Shown here: in pieces, positions 9,560-19,000 of the stretch
Position numbering within the stretch: position 1 is the stretch's first letter
Layout: the number at the start of each line of letters is the position of its first letter
Notes under the pieces: model-generated
Databases searched by the model: none
Seen by the model: the letters and a program-made list of their open reading frames with translations, nothing else
Told to the model about the DNA's origin: nothing
DNA from: Micromonospora parathelypteridis
GTDB lineage: Bacteria; Actinomycetota; Actinomycetes; Mycobacteriales; Micromonosporaceae
Assembly (NCBI RefSeq): GCF_014201145.1
Contig: NZ_JACHDP010000001.1
Location: 930,001-994,000 of the forward strand
Direction: 5' to 3'
DNA: 64,000 bases
Translations under genes and position numbers: made by a program

Positions 9560-10609
9560 ATGCGTAGAAGATCGTCCAGACCGCTACTGGCCGTTTTCGC
9601 CGCGGTCGTGGTGGCTCTCAGTGCGCCATTCCTCGCTGGTGGCGCGGCCAGCGCCGAGTCCAACGGCGGCGTCCGTGTGATGACGCTCGGTGACTCCATC
9701 ACCGACGGTCTCACCGTGCCCGGCGGCTACCGAATCGGTCTCTGGCAGAAACTCGTCGCCGGCGGTCACACCGTCGACTTCGTCGGATCCCAGTTCAACG
9801 GGCCCAGCAGCCTCGGCGACCACGACCACGAAGGCCACTCCGGCTGGCGCATCGACCAGATCGACGCCAACATCGTCAACTGGCTTCGCACCACCACGCC
9901 CCGCACCGTACTGCTGCACATCGGCACCAACGACATGTTCGGCAACGCCGCCAACGCGCCCGCACGACTGTCCACACTGCTCGACCGGATCACCAACACG
10001 TCGCCCGGCATCATCGTGTTCGTCGCGACCATCATCCCGTTCCCCGCGGCCGATGCCGCCGTGCGCACGTTCAACGCCGCGATCCCCGGCATCGTGCAAG
10101 GAAAGGTCGCCGCGGGCAAACGCGTGTACCTGGTCGACATGTACCGCGCGTTGACCGCCACCGACCTCGCCGACGGCGTGCACCCCAACGCCGGCGGCTA
10201 CGAGAAGATGTCCACCGTCTGGTTCAACGCGCTGCGCTCCGTCCCGGACAGCCTCACCAACGGCACCCCCTCGCCGAGCCCCACCACCCCGGCTCCGCCG
10301 ACGACCCCGCCGCCCACGACTCCGCCTCCGGGCGGTAGCTGCACCGCGCAGACCTCACCGGGCACGGTCTGGGGCGACCGATACAACACCGCGGTAACGG
10401 TCAACGGCGCCAGCACCTGGACCGTGGTGGTCAGCGTCAACGCACCCCAACGAATCACCACCACCTGGAGCGGCAGCGCCAGCCTGAACAGCAACGGCAC
10501 CGTGCTCACCATGCGATCCAACGGCAGCGGCAACACGTTCGGCTTCACCACCATGACAAACGGCAACTCCGGAGCCCGACCCCAGATCAACTCCTGCACC
10601 GCCGGCTAG
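9560..10609 (+). CDS. Secreted SGNH/GDSL esterase (CE3-like) with CBM2-type tail
   Basis: Probably removes acetyl groups from xylan outside the cell. The signal peptide ends near ASA (about residue 32). The SGNH blocks are clear: GDSITDG with catalytic Ser46, HIGTNDM with the oxyanion-hole Asn, and DGVHPN with the Asp-His pair. A short Pro/Thr linker and the CBM2-type module follow. The frame is open from 9521, but the ATG at 9560 is preceded by GGAGGT at ideal spacing and begins the signal peptide. The stop codon TAG is part of the left terminal repeat of the mobile element that follows, so the element landed exactly at the gene end without altering the protein. Confidence 0.9.
   Translation: MRRRSSRPLLAVFAAVVVALSAPFLAGGAASAESNGGVRVMTLGDSITDGLTVPGGYRIGLWQKLVAGGHTVDFVGSQFNGPSSLGDHDHEGHSGWRIDQIDANIVNWLRTTTPRTVLLHIGTNDMFGNAANAPARLSTLLDRITNTSPGIIVFVATIIPFPAADAAVRTFNAAIPGIVQGKVAAGKRVYLVDMYRALTATDLADGVHPNAGGYEKMSTVWFNALRSVPDSLTNGTPSPSPTTPAPPTTPPPTTPPPGGSCTAQTSPGTVWGDRYNTAVTVNGASTWTVVVSVNAPQRITTTWSGSASLNSNGTVLTMRSNGSGNTFGFTTMTNGNSGARPQINSCTAG
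10336..10609 (+). repeat. CBM2-type tail cassette, copy 4
   Basis: The plus-strand counterpart of copies 1-3. It differs mainly in Asn for Thr in PQINSC. The shared terminator hairpin is absent; the mobile element begins at the stop codon instead. Confidence 0.8.
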
Positions 10610-10774
10610 GGCCTGTTTCGTAAGGGCGGTCGAGCCGAGGCGGAGTCCAGGCGGCGGTCCGGCAAGGCGCGGTCTCGTCCGGATACCGGTGTCGTATCCG
10701 GACGGAACCGCAACGCCGCCGGTCGTCGTCCGGGCCCGCCGCAGGCCGGCCAGTCCTTATGAAACAAGCCCTAG
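10606..10774. mobile_element. MITE-like element with 20-bp terminal inverted repeats
   Basis: The left end CTAGGGCCTGTTTCGTAAGG (10606-10625) is repeated inverted at 10755-10774 with two mismatches. The CTAG at each end could be the duplicated target typical of IS5-family transposition. The 129-base interior codes for nothing but folds on itself around a perfect 11-bp palindrome (10676-10686 / 10694-10704, GTCCGGATAC core). It is therefore a non-autonomous miniature element or a long hairpin repeat. It lies between the SGNH esterase and GH30 genes and may also act as a terminator. Confidence 0.65.
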
Positions 10775-10838
10775 TACTCCGACGCCCTGCCCGTCGACCT
10801 CTCAAAGACTGTTGCCGCACGAGCCAGTGGAGTGAGAT

Positions 10839-12485
10839 GTGAAGAAGAACCAGGTTGTAATGGTGGCCGCAGCGACCGCGTTGGCCACCGTGGCGGGAGT
10901 CCTGACTGCCCCGCCGCCCCTGCTGGCCGCAACGCCTGACATCACCGTCAATACCGCCTCGTCGTACCAGACGATCGACGGCTTCGGGGCCGCGACGCCG
11001 ATCTTCAATGGTTCCGGTAGCCCGTGGACGGACAGCGAGACCCAGACACTCGTCGGCATGGGCCAGGGGCAGCTCGGCATGTCGATCGTTCGGACCGTGG
11101 TGTCGCCGGTGTCGAGCGAGTGGAGCCTGTACGCGAACAGCCTGAAAATGGCGAAGTCTTACGGCTCCGACGTCAAGATTCTTGCCTCGCCCTGGACGGC
11201 CCCCGCAGCATTCAAGACAAACAACAGCAGGATCAACGGCGGCAAGCTCAGGACCGACTACTACGACGACTATGCGGAGCACCTGAACAGCTACGTTCAG
11301 TACATGAAGGGCCAGGGCGTCCCGATCGACGTGACCTCGGTCCAGAACGAGCCGGACTGGCACCCGGACTACGATTCCATGGACTGGACCGGCACCGAGT
11401 TGCGGAACTTCGTCCGCGACCAGGGCACCAGGATCAGAGACACAAGGCTCATGGTCGGCGAATCCTTGAGATTCAACCGCGCGTACACCGACCCCACGCT
11501 GCAGGACGCCACCGCGCGCAACAACGTCGGCTATGTGGGCGGGCACCTGTACGACGCCGAGAACAGTGGCAACCTGTCCTCCTACCCGCTCGCGAACCAG
11601 TACGGCAAGAACCAGTGGATGACCGAGTGGAACCTGCACGCGGCCGACGGGAACGGTTCGAACATCTGGGGGAATCCCAGCAACGCGGCTGTCTGGAACG
11701 AGACCCTGGACAACATCATGCGGACCGTACACCGGTCGATGGAGGCCAGTTGGAGCGCATACATCTGGTGGTACGGCCGCCGCTTCTACTCCTTCATCGG
11801 TGACGGCGACTCGCAGTACGGGACCACGAAGGGCGCGGTCCTCAGACGCGGCCAGGCATTTTCGCAATACTCCAAGTACGTCCGGCCCGGCGACAAGCGG
11901 GTCGCCCTCTCGAAGAGCTCGAAAACGTCGTCCCTGGAGGTCACGGCCTACCAGGGTAGGGGCAAGGTCACGCTGGTGATCCTCAACCGTTCGAACAGCG
12001 CGGTCGACAGTGCCGTCGTCCAGACGCCACAGAGCATCTCGAACGCCGAATACACCGTCACCTCACAAGGCCTGGGCGCCGCAGCACAGCCGGTGAGTCT
12101 CGGCGACGGACAGGCGACCATCAACATCCCGGCGCGGAGCATCTCCACTCTCACCGTCAGCGAAGGTGCCGCCCCGACCGACCCGCCAACCACCCCGCCG
12201 GCCGGAGATAGCTGCTCGGCGTCGGTGACGCAGGGCACTGTCTGGGGCGACCGGTACAACACCTCGGTGACGGTCAGCGGAGCCAGCAACTGGACCGCGG
12301 TCGTGAGCATCACCTCGCCGCAGCGGGTCTCCACCACCTGGGGCGGCGGCAGCTTCACCTGGGACAGCAGCGGCACGGTGGCGACGGTGCGGTCCAACGG
12401 CAGCGGCAACACCTTCGGCTTCACCACCATGATGAACGGCAACTCCGGCGCACGACCACAGATCAGATCCTGTACCGCCTCCTGA
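10839..12485 (+). CDS. GH30 glucuronoxylanase with CBM2-type tail
   Basis: A secreted retaining xylanase, probably of the glucuronoxylan-specific GH30 subfamily 8, which cuts next to glucuronic-acid-bearing xyloses. The signal peptide ends near LLAA (about residue 31). The acid/base Glu171 is in SVQNEPDW and the nucleophile Glu263 in WMTEWN. The barrel is followed by the beta-sandwich typical of GH30 (about 355-445), a short Pro/Thr linker and a CBM2-type module that has diverged from the four others (VSGASNWTAVV). It starts with GTG behind GGAGTGAG. Residues contacting the glucuronate side chain were not checked, so a GH30 with another specificity remains possible. Confidence 0.9.
   Translation: MKKNQVVMVAAATALATVAGVLTAPPPLLAATPDITVNTASSYQTIDGFGAATPIFNGSGSPWTDSETQTLVGMGQGQLGMSIVRTVVSPVSSEWSLYANSLKMAKSYGSDVKILASPWTAPAAFKTNNSRINGGKLRTDYYDDYAEHLNSYVQYMKGQGVPIDVTSVQNEPDWHPDYDSMDWTGTELRNFVRDQGTRIRDTRLMVGESLRFNRAYTDPTLQDATARNNVGYVGGHLYDAENSGNLSSYPLANQYGKNQWMTEWNLHAADGNGSNIWGNPSNAAVWNETLDNIMRTVHRSMEASWSAYIWWYGRRFYSFIGDGDSQYGTTKGAVLRRGQAFSQYSKYVRPGDKRVALSKSSKTSSLEVTAYQGRGKVTLVILNRSNSAVDSAVVQTPQSISNAEYTVTSQGLGAAAQPVSLGDGQATINIPARSISTLTVSEGAAPTDPPTTPPAGDSCSASVTQGTVWGDRYNTSVTVSGASNWTAVVSITSPQRVSTTWGGGSFTWDSSGTVATVRSNGSGNTFGFTTMMNGNSGARPQIRSCTAS
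12210..12485 (+). repeat. CBM2-type tail cassette, copy 5 (diverged)
   Basis: Codes for the GH30 tail. It keeps the framework ([17 protein letters not shown]) but differs widely at base level, so it is older than copies 1-4 or came from a different donor. Confidence 0.7.
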
Positions 12486-12548
12486 CCACACCAACCCGTG
12501 TCCGATGACCGATGCCGAGCCACCACCACTCGTTCGCAGCAGCCCAAA

Positions 12549-12610
12549 CGATCATCGTCCCACCGCCGATGACGCTCGGCGCGACTCTGAAGCTCGCGCA
12601 AGCCTGGCTG
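12549..12610. repeat. Dispersed repeat C, copy 1
   Basis: About 55 bases around GCGCGACTCTGAAGCTCGCG are repeated at 50275-50332 with scattered G/A differences. The rest of the gap 12486-12761 shows no gene. Confidence 0.6.
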
Positions 12611-12761
12611 CGTTGGGGCCTGATGTGGGAGTTCATGGTGCGGTCTCCGGGGGCACGGGTAGGGCAGCTGGGCGTGGCCGCAGACGTCGATCTGGTCCGA
12701 ACGTTGTGGCGCCGGAGCTTTGATCGAGTTGGGCCGTTGGACGTCCTGCTAGCGTGCGCGG

Positions 12762-13298
12762 ATGCAAGATCTTGGATCTGTGGCTTGGCCGCCTGAGCCG
12801 ATCAGGACTGAGAGGCTCGTGCTTCGTGAGACCGAGGCCCGGGACCGTGCGGCGTTCATCGAGCTGCTTGCCTCGCCAGAGGCGCATACCTATCTCGGCG
12901 GGCCGCGCCCGCGCGACGTGCTTGAGCGCGAACTGCCCGAGGTGCCCGAGCGGTGGCCGGGAAGTTTCGTCGTCGACCTCGACGGAATAATGATCGGCCA
13001 GATCCTGCTCAGGAGACCGGCCAGGCACCGCCCGGCTGCTATGGGGAAGGTTGATCTCGGTTACCTGTTTCTGCCACGGGCGTGGGGACTCGGGTATGCC
13101 GTCGAGGCGTGCGCGGCGGCACTCGGTTGGCTCGACAATGTCCTTCCCGGTGAGCCGGTGGTGCTCGCCACCCAGACCGCTAACGTCGGCTCGATGCGCC
13201 TCGCGGCGAAGCTGGGCTTCACCGAGGTAGAACGGTTCCATGCCTGGGACGCCGAGCAGTGGCTCGGCATGCGGTCCCCGGTCACGCCGTCCAGTTGA
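12762..13298 (+). CDS. GNAT N-acetyltransferase (RimJ/RimL type)
   Basis: Transfers an acetyl group from acetyl-CoA to an amine, either a protein N-terminus or a small molecule. It opens with the family start IRTERLVLRETEARD. The acetyl-CoA loop region is LGYLFLPRAWGLGYAVEA, followed by the C-terminal ANVGSMRLAAKLGF segment that is typical of the RimJ/L group. The length of 178 residues is normal. A TAGCGT -10-like element lies only about 8 bases before the ATG, consistent with a leaderless transcript. It converges with the LysR-type regulator gene, and no partner suggests a substrate. Confidence 0.85.
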   Translation: MQDLGSVAWPPEPIRTERLVLRETEARDRAAFIELLASPEAHTYLGGPRPRDVLERELPEVPERWPGSFVVDLDGIMIGQILLRRPARHRPAAMGKVDLGYLFLPRAWGLGYAVEACAAALGWLDNVLPGEPVVLATQTANVGSMRLAAKLGFTEVERFHAWDAEQWLGMRSPVTPSS

Positions 13299-13399
13299 GT
13301 TGCAGCGGAACCGCCGGGGGTACCGGCTCGTCCGCCTGTCTCGCCAGCAACTCGGCCAGCGGAGACGCCGACCGGACGCCGTGGTTGCTGGCGCTCATC

Positions 13400-14314
13400 T
13401 CACTGCGGAAGAGAGGCGCCCTCGTCCGACAGCGCGACGCGGCGTAGGTGCTCCGCGAGCGCGCCGGCGGCCCCGGACGCCACCTCGACTTTCGTTCCCC
13501 AGGCCAGCAGGTGGCGCCGGCGTGACCAGGGCTCCTGGAGGTCGCACATCGCCAGCGGCTGGTTCGGGTCGACGGCACGACGCGGGACGACGGCCAGCCC
13601 CGCACCAGCGGCGACGAGCGCGATGACGGTATTCAGGTTGGCGACGCTGGTGCGGTACCGGGGAACCGGGGCGTGGGCACCCACGTGCTTCTCGATCCAG
13701 CGTCGCAGCGACGATCCGGCGTCGAGCCCGACGAGCGGGTGCTCGGCGACCTCGCGATAAGGCATCGCGGTCCGCCCGGCGAGGATGCCGCCGGCCTGCC
13801 CGATGACGACGAGTGAGTCGTCGCCAAGGGCTTCTGTGTCCAACCCACAGCCACGCGCCTCGTCGTCGAGGACGATGCCCAGGTCTGCCTCGCCGTCCGC
13901 GAGCATCCGCACCGTACGAGGGGTGCGGCATTCGGCGACGGTGACGTCGACGTCGGGGTATTCCCGGAGGAACGAGACCAGGGCCAGCGGGATCAGCCGG
14001 TGCATCGCGGAGCCCCCGGCGAGCAGGACGAGTGGTGTGGCCGGAGGACGCCGGTAGCTCGCGACGGCACCGTCGAGCCGCGCAGTCTGGGTGAGGACGT
14101 CGCGGGCGTGACGGGCGAGCGTTGTCCCTGCGGGGGTGGGGCGTACCCCCCGCCGGCCCCGGATCAGCAGCGCCACTCCCGCGCTCTGTTCGAGCGCACG
14201 CACCCGGGCACTCGCCGAGGGGAGACTCAGGTGCATCCGGCCGGCGCCCGAGGTGATCGAGCCCTCGGCGACGACGTGCAGGAAAAGGCGTAGGTCGTCC
14301 AGGTCGTAACGCAC
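13400..14314 (-). CDS. LysR family transcriptional regulator
   Basis: A DNA-binding regulator of about 304 residues with an N-terminal winged helix-turn-helix (LDDLRLFLHVVAEGS through TPAGTTLARHA) and a periplasmic-binding-protein-like co-inducer domain (about 90-290). It is divergent from the TauE/SafE exporter gene 12 bases away. If the exporter starts at its internal ATG, the two share a gap of roughly 70 bases, the classic arrangement in which a LysR protein controls its neighbour. The ligand could be a sulfonate or organic acid related to the exporter, which is inference from context only. Confidence 0.9.
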   Translation of the reverse strand: MRYDLDDLRLFLHVVAEGSITSGAGRMHLSLPSASARVRALEQSAGVALLIRGRRGVRPTPAGTTLARHARDVLTQTARLDGAVASYRRPPATPLVLLAGGSAMHRLIPLALVSFLREYPDVDVTVAECRTPRTVRMLADGEADLGIVLDDEARGCGLDTEALGDDSLVVIGQAGGILAGRTAMPYREVAEHPLVGLDAGSSLRRWIEKHVGAHAPVPRYRTSVANLNTVIALVAAGAGLAVVPRRAVDPNQPLAMCDLQEPWSRRRHLLAWGTKVEVASGAAGALAEHLRRVALSDEGASLPQ

Positions 14315-14386
14315 CCCGCCGAGCCTATGGCACAGCCTGAGGCTGCCTACGCCGATAGCGCATTGTGCGGCGTCACTGGCGCGGTG

Positions 14387-15160
14387 ATGCTCGGCCTTAT
14401 GCCGGACATAATGCTCGTGATGTTCGCCGGCCTCGCCGCTGGGGCGCTGAACGCCATCGGCGGCGGGGGGACGTTCGTGGCACTTCCCGCCATGGTCGCC
14501 GTCGGCGTACCGCCGGTCACCGCGAACGCCTCGACGACCGTCGCCCTCGTACCGGGGGCCGTGGTGAGCGCCTGGGTCTACCGAAAAGAGCTCGCTCCGG
14601 TCGGGAAAACCTCCCTGGCCGCGCTCACCTCGGCCAGTGTGCTCGGCGGCGGGCTCGGGGCCGGGCTGCTACTGGCGCTTCCGGCCGCGACGTTCGACGC
14701 AGCGGTGCCGTGGCTGCTCGCGTTCGGCACGCTGGTCCTCGCCCTCGGACGCCGGCTCGCTCGTGCCCTGAGCACCGCGCTGGGCCGGCCACTCGACCTG
14801 GGTGCCCGTGCGGTCCTGCTCGGGCAGTTCCTGCTAGCGATCTACGGCGGATACTTCGGCGGTGCCGTAGGCATCCTCATGCTGGCCCTGTGGGGAATCG
14901 GCCTAGGTCTCGACGCCGCGACCAGCAATCCGGCCCGAATCACCCAGGTCACTGCCGTCTACCTCACCGCGACCGCCCTCTTCCTCGTCGCGTCGGACGT
15001 CCTGAACGACCCGCTCCCCCTTGCCACGATGCTGGCCGGCGCGGTGGCCGGGGGCTTCGTCGGCGCCCATGTCGCGCGCCGCCTCCCCGCCCGGCTGCTG
15101 CGCGGCATCATCCTGGCGTCCGCCGGCACCATGACGACCCTCTACTTCCTGCGCGGTTGA
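14387..15160 (+). CDS. TauE/SafE family membrane exporter
   Basis: An integral membrane protein with about eight hydrophobic helices. The family repeat appears twice: AGALNAIGGGGTFVALPAM near the N-terminus and YGGYFGGAVGILML in the second half. Family members move sulfite, sulfoacetate or other organosulfur anions out of the cell. The ORF is open from 14327, but that would put the start almost against the divergent LysR gene. The ATG at 14387 begins just before the first membrane helix and leaves room for a promoter, so I prefer it; 14402 is also possible. Confidence 0.8.
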   Translation: MLGLMPDIMLVMFAGLAAGALNAIGGGGTFVALPAMVAVGVPPVTANASTTVALVPGAVVSAWVYRKELAPVGKTSLAALTSASVLGGGLGAGLLLALPAATFDAAVPWLLAFGTLVLALGRRLARALSTALGRPLDLGARAVLLGQFLLAIYGGYFGGAVGILMLALWGIGLGLDAATSNPARITQVTAVYLTATALFLVASDVLNDPLPLATMLAGAVAGGFVGAHVARRLPARLLRGIILASAGTMTTLYFLRG

Positions 15161-15355
15161 CCCAGCGCAGCTCGACCGCCCGACGCACCTCCACCGTCCG
15201 ACCCTCGGCCCGGCCCTTCGGTAATGATTGTGCTGAGCCAGGGCGCGACACGGACTTGACGCCGGCCCAATGGCGGCCCCGGTCCCGACGCCGCCTCCTG
15301 CGCAACGCGCGCCGCGACCATCGGCCGAAAAATTCTGCGCCACCGGGCGTCGATG

Positions 15356-15401
15356 AGACCGTAGTTGACCCGCAGGTACAGAACGGTCTACAGTTGGCCG
15401 C
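15356..15401 (+). promoter_or_regulatory. Promoter and inverted repeat of the TetR gene at 15402
   Basis: A -35 TTGACC (15365-15370) and -10 TACAGT (15389-15394), 18 bases apart, place the transcript start at about the ATG, so the mRNA is probably leaderless. The perfect 7-bp inverted repeat AGACCGT...ACGGTCT (15356-15362, 15383-15389) brackets the promoter and may be the autoregulatory site. The rest of the gap 15161-15355 shows no gene. Confidence 0.5.
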
Positions 15402-15971
15402 ATGGGACGACCCATGCAGTTCGATGCGGACGCCGCGGTCGAGACGGCGATGGGGCTCTTTTGGCGCAATGGGTACGCGGCTACAACGCCACAAGCGTTG
15501 ACTTCCGAGCTCGGAATTGGCAAAGGAAGCCTCTACAACACCTTCGAGAGCAAACACAACCTGTTCCTCCTGTCGCTTGCGAGGTACAGCGCATGGCGAA
15601 TGAAATTCCTCTCGGAGAACTTCTCAAGCGCCGCGCCGGTTCGCCTCCAGTTGCGAGAGGCGGTGGAGGTTCTTACGGGATACGGCGACCACGATCGAGG
15701 CTGTCTTCTTGTCAACGCCTCAGCCGAGTTGGGAAGCGCCGATCGAGCGGTGACGGACGTCACCGATGGTCTGTTCGTCGGGATTGAGGATGCCTTCCGT
15801 CAGGCAATCCAACGTGGACAGCGCGACGGAGAATTGAACACGGTGCGCGACGCCGCCACGGAGGCGGGCGCGCTACTGACAACGGTAATCGGCACGAGCC
15901 TGCTAGTGAAGGCTCGGACGGATCAGAGCCGCGTGCTCCGGATCATCGACGCGACGATCGAGGACCTCTAG
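15402..15971 (+). CDS. TetR/AcrR family regulator
   Basis: A 189-residue one-component regulator. The N-terminal helix-turn-helix (FDADAAVETAMGLFW through GIGKGSLYNTFESK) is typical of the AcrR/YcdC-like group, and the C-terminal half is the variable ligand-binding helical domain. It is 70 bases or less before the 2-oxoglutarate dehydrogenase gene in the same direction and may influence it. The inverted repeat over its own promoter suggests self-repression. The ligand is unknown. Confidence 0.88.
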   Translation: MGRPMQFDADAAVETAMGLFWRNGYAATTPQALTSELGIGKGSLYNTFESKHNLFLLSLARYSAWRMKFLSENFSSAAPVRLQLREAVEVLTGYGDHDRGCLLVNASAELGSADRAVTDVTDGLFVGIEDAFRQAIQRGQRDGELNTVRDAATEAGALLTTVIGTSLLVKARTDQSRVLRIIDATIEDL

Positions 15972-16043
15972 CGAGCCCGCGAGCCCTCTGCCCGATCCAC
16001 ACACGGAACTCTAATCTCCGTGCGGAGATGCCGCGCGGAAAAA

Positions 16044-19000
16044 ATGGGGAAGAAGCGACCTATCGTGTCGGTAAGCACGACCGGGGCGGCAGGCAAGCCG
16101 TCCAGTGAATACAGCGTCAACGACTGGCTTGTCGACGAGATGTACGAGAAGTTCCTGCTTGATCGCGACTCGGTGGATCGGTCTTGGTGGCCGACCCTCG
16201 AGAGCTACGAGCCGGTGGTGACAACGAACCAAGAACACGACCCTTCGCTGGCAGCCGCAGACGGCCGATCGTCTCGGACGGCGTCCACACCGATCAGATC
16301 AGAGCCGTTTCCCACGGACCCGCCCGAGACGCGACGTGCGTCCGCCCAAGCGACCGACGAAGTGCGGGATGCCGCGACCCCGTTAAGGGGAACGGCGAAG
16401 AGCTTGGCGCTCAACATGGACGCCAGCCTGTCCGTGCCGACCGCAACAGGCGTCCGGACGGTCCCGGCCAAATTGATGGTCGACAACCGCACGGTCATCA
16501 ACGACCATCTCCGCAGGAGGCACGGGGGCAAAGTCTCCATCACCCATCTGGTCGCGTGGGCGGTGGTGCGGTCACTCAAGGAACTCCCGAGCCAGAACGT
16601 GTACTACCAGGAGATCGACGGACGGCCCTCGGCCCTCACGCCCTCTCACGTCAGCCTCGGCATCGCCATTGACATCTCGAAAGCGGGCGGGGACCGATCC
16701 CTCGTCGTCCCCGCCATCAGGCAGGCCGACGCCATGAGCTTTGACGAGTTTGTCGCGGCCTATGAGGAACTGGTTTCCAGGGCTCGTGCGAACCAGCTCA
16801 CCGCGGGCGATTTCGAGAGGGTCACGATCTCGTTGACCAACCCGGGCGGAGTAGGAACGAAGCACTCCGTCCCCCGGCTGATGCGCGGCCAGGGTTCGAT
16901 CATCGGCGTCGGGGCGCTGGATCTCCCGGCCGAGTTTCGAGGAGCGTCGCCGAAGACGCTGGCCGCACTGGGTGTTGGAAAGACCCTGACCCTCACAAGC
17001 ACCTACGATCACCGCGTCATCCAGGGGGCCGGATCCGGCGAGTTCCTCAAGCTGATCGACGAGCACCTGACCGGCGGTCACGGGTTCTACGATGCAATCT
17101 TCACTGCGCTCCGCATCCCGTATGAGCCGATCCGCTGGGCTGCTGACCTCGGGACCGAGGTCAAGGGCGGCGTGGACAAAGCAACCAGGGTGCAGGACCT
17201 CATCAACTCGTTTCGGGTCAGCGGCCATCTCATGGCGGACGTCGATCCGCTCGATTATCGCCAGCGGTCTCATCCGGACCTGGAGCTGGCCAGCCACGGC
17301 CTGAGCCTCTGGGATCTCGATCGTGAGTTTGCGACGACTGGAATCGGTGGAGGGACATCGGCGCCGCTACGCGAGATCCTCGGAGTGCTCCACGAGTCGT
17401 ACTGCCGCACGACAGGCATCGAATACATGCACATCGCCGATCCGGCGCAACGGCACTGGTTCCAGGCCCATGTGGAACGGCCATACGCCAAGCCGTCGAA
17501 GTCCGAACAGCTTCGTGTTCTCGGCAAGCTCACCGAGGCTGAGGTTTTCGAGACGTTCCTGCAGAAGAAGTACGTAGGGCAGACGCGCTTCAGTCTGGAG
17601 GGCGCTGAATCACTTATTCCACTCCTGGACACGCTCATGAGGCAGTCGCTACGCGCCGGCCTGGAGGAGGTGGCGATCGGCATGGCGCACCGCGGCAGGC
17701 TCAACGTGCTCACCAACATCGCCGGGATGACTTACGGGCAACTCTTCCGCGAGTTCGAGGGAATGAACAGCGGAGACGAAGGCTCCGGCGACGTCAAGTA
17801 CCACCTCGGGAACGAAGGTACCTACCGCAGCGTCGAAGGCGAACAGATCCCGGTGTCCCTCGCGGCGAACCCCTCACATCTCGAAGCCGTCGACGGCGTG
17901 CTGGAGGGAATCGTGCGCGGCAAGCTGGATCGTGGAGCCCACTTCGGCATTCTCCCCGTCCTGATTCACGGCGACGCCGCATTCGCGGGTCAGGGCGTCG
18001 TGGTGGAGACACTGCAGATGTCGCAGCTGCCCGCGTACCACACAGGCGGCACGGTCCGGATCAACATCAACAATCAGGTCGGGTTCACGACGCTCCCCGA
18101 AGCAGGCCGAAGCTCGACATACTCCACGGACGTGGCGAAGACGGTGCAGGCGCCCGTCTTCCACGTGAATGGCGAGGATCCGGAGGCGGTCGTGCGAGTC
18201 GCAGAACTGGCCTTCGCTTATCGCCAAAGATTCCACCGAGACGTCGTGATCGACCTGATCTGCTACCGCAGGCGCGGCCACAACGAAGCCGATGAGCCGT
18301 CGATGACCCAGCCCCAGATGTACGACCTCGTCGAGGCCAAACACTCGGTGCGTGAGCTCTACGCCGAGGCGCTGCGCCGGCGCGGCGACATCAGCGCGGA
18401 TGAGTGCCAGGCGTCCGACCGTGACTTCCAGGCTCGGCTGGAACGCGCTTTCGCGGAGACCAAGGCGGCCGAGACCGGCACGATCACCGTGCCTCCGGAG
18501 GGCGCCGCAAGCGTCGCAGAACTCGAGCGGATGATGGCACGTGAGCACGAGGCGGTGACCGAGCCCGAGACGACCGGGGTCTCGACCGCGACAATCGAGC
18601 TGATCGGCGACGCGTCCGTGAACAAGCCCGACGGGTTCACGGTCCATCCGAAGCTGCAGGCGCTGCTCGAGAAGCGCCGTGAGATGAGTCGTTCGGGTGC
18701 GGTCGACTGGGCCTTCGCCGAGGTTCTCGCGCTTGGCTCCTTGCTGGCCGAGGGTACTCCGGTGCGAATGGCTGGGCAGGATACGCGGCGCGGCACCTTC
18801 GCTCAGCGTCACGCGGTCCTTCACGACCGTGCCACCGGCGACGAATGGTCGCCGCTGGCGAATCTCACGCAGGACCAGGCGAGGTTCTGGGTATACGACT
18901 CTCTCCTCAGCGAGTACGCGGCGCTCGCGTTCGAGTACGGGTACTCGGCCGAGCGTGCGGAGGCCCTTGTCCTGTGGGAGGCGCAGTTCGGAGACTTCGT

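Noticed and set aside
13282..13605. Minus-strand frame at the end of the LysR gene
   Set aside because: It overlaps the intact LysR C-terminus in another frame; the last 40 residues look somewhat coding-like but have no start or match.
17874..18824. Minus-strand frame inside kgd
   Set aside because: kgd is continuous with all domain motifs; the antisense frame has no start context or family signature.
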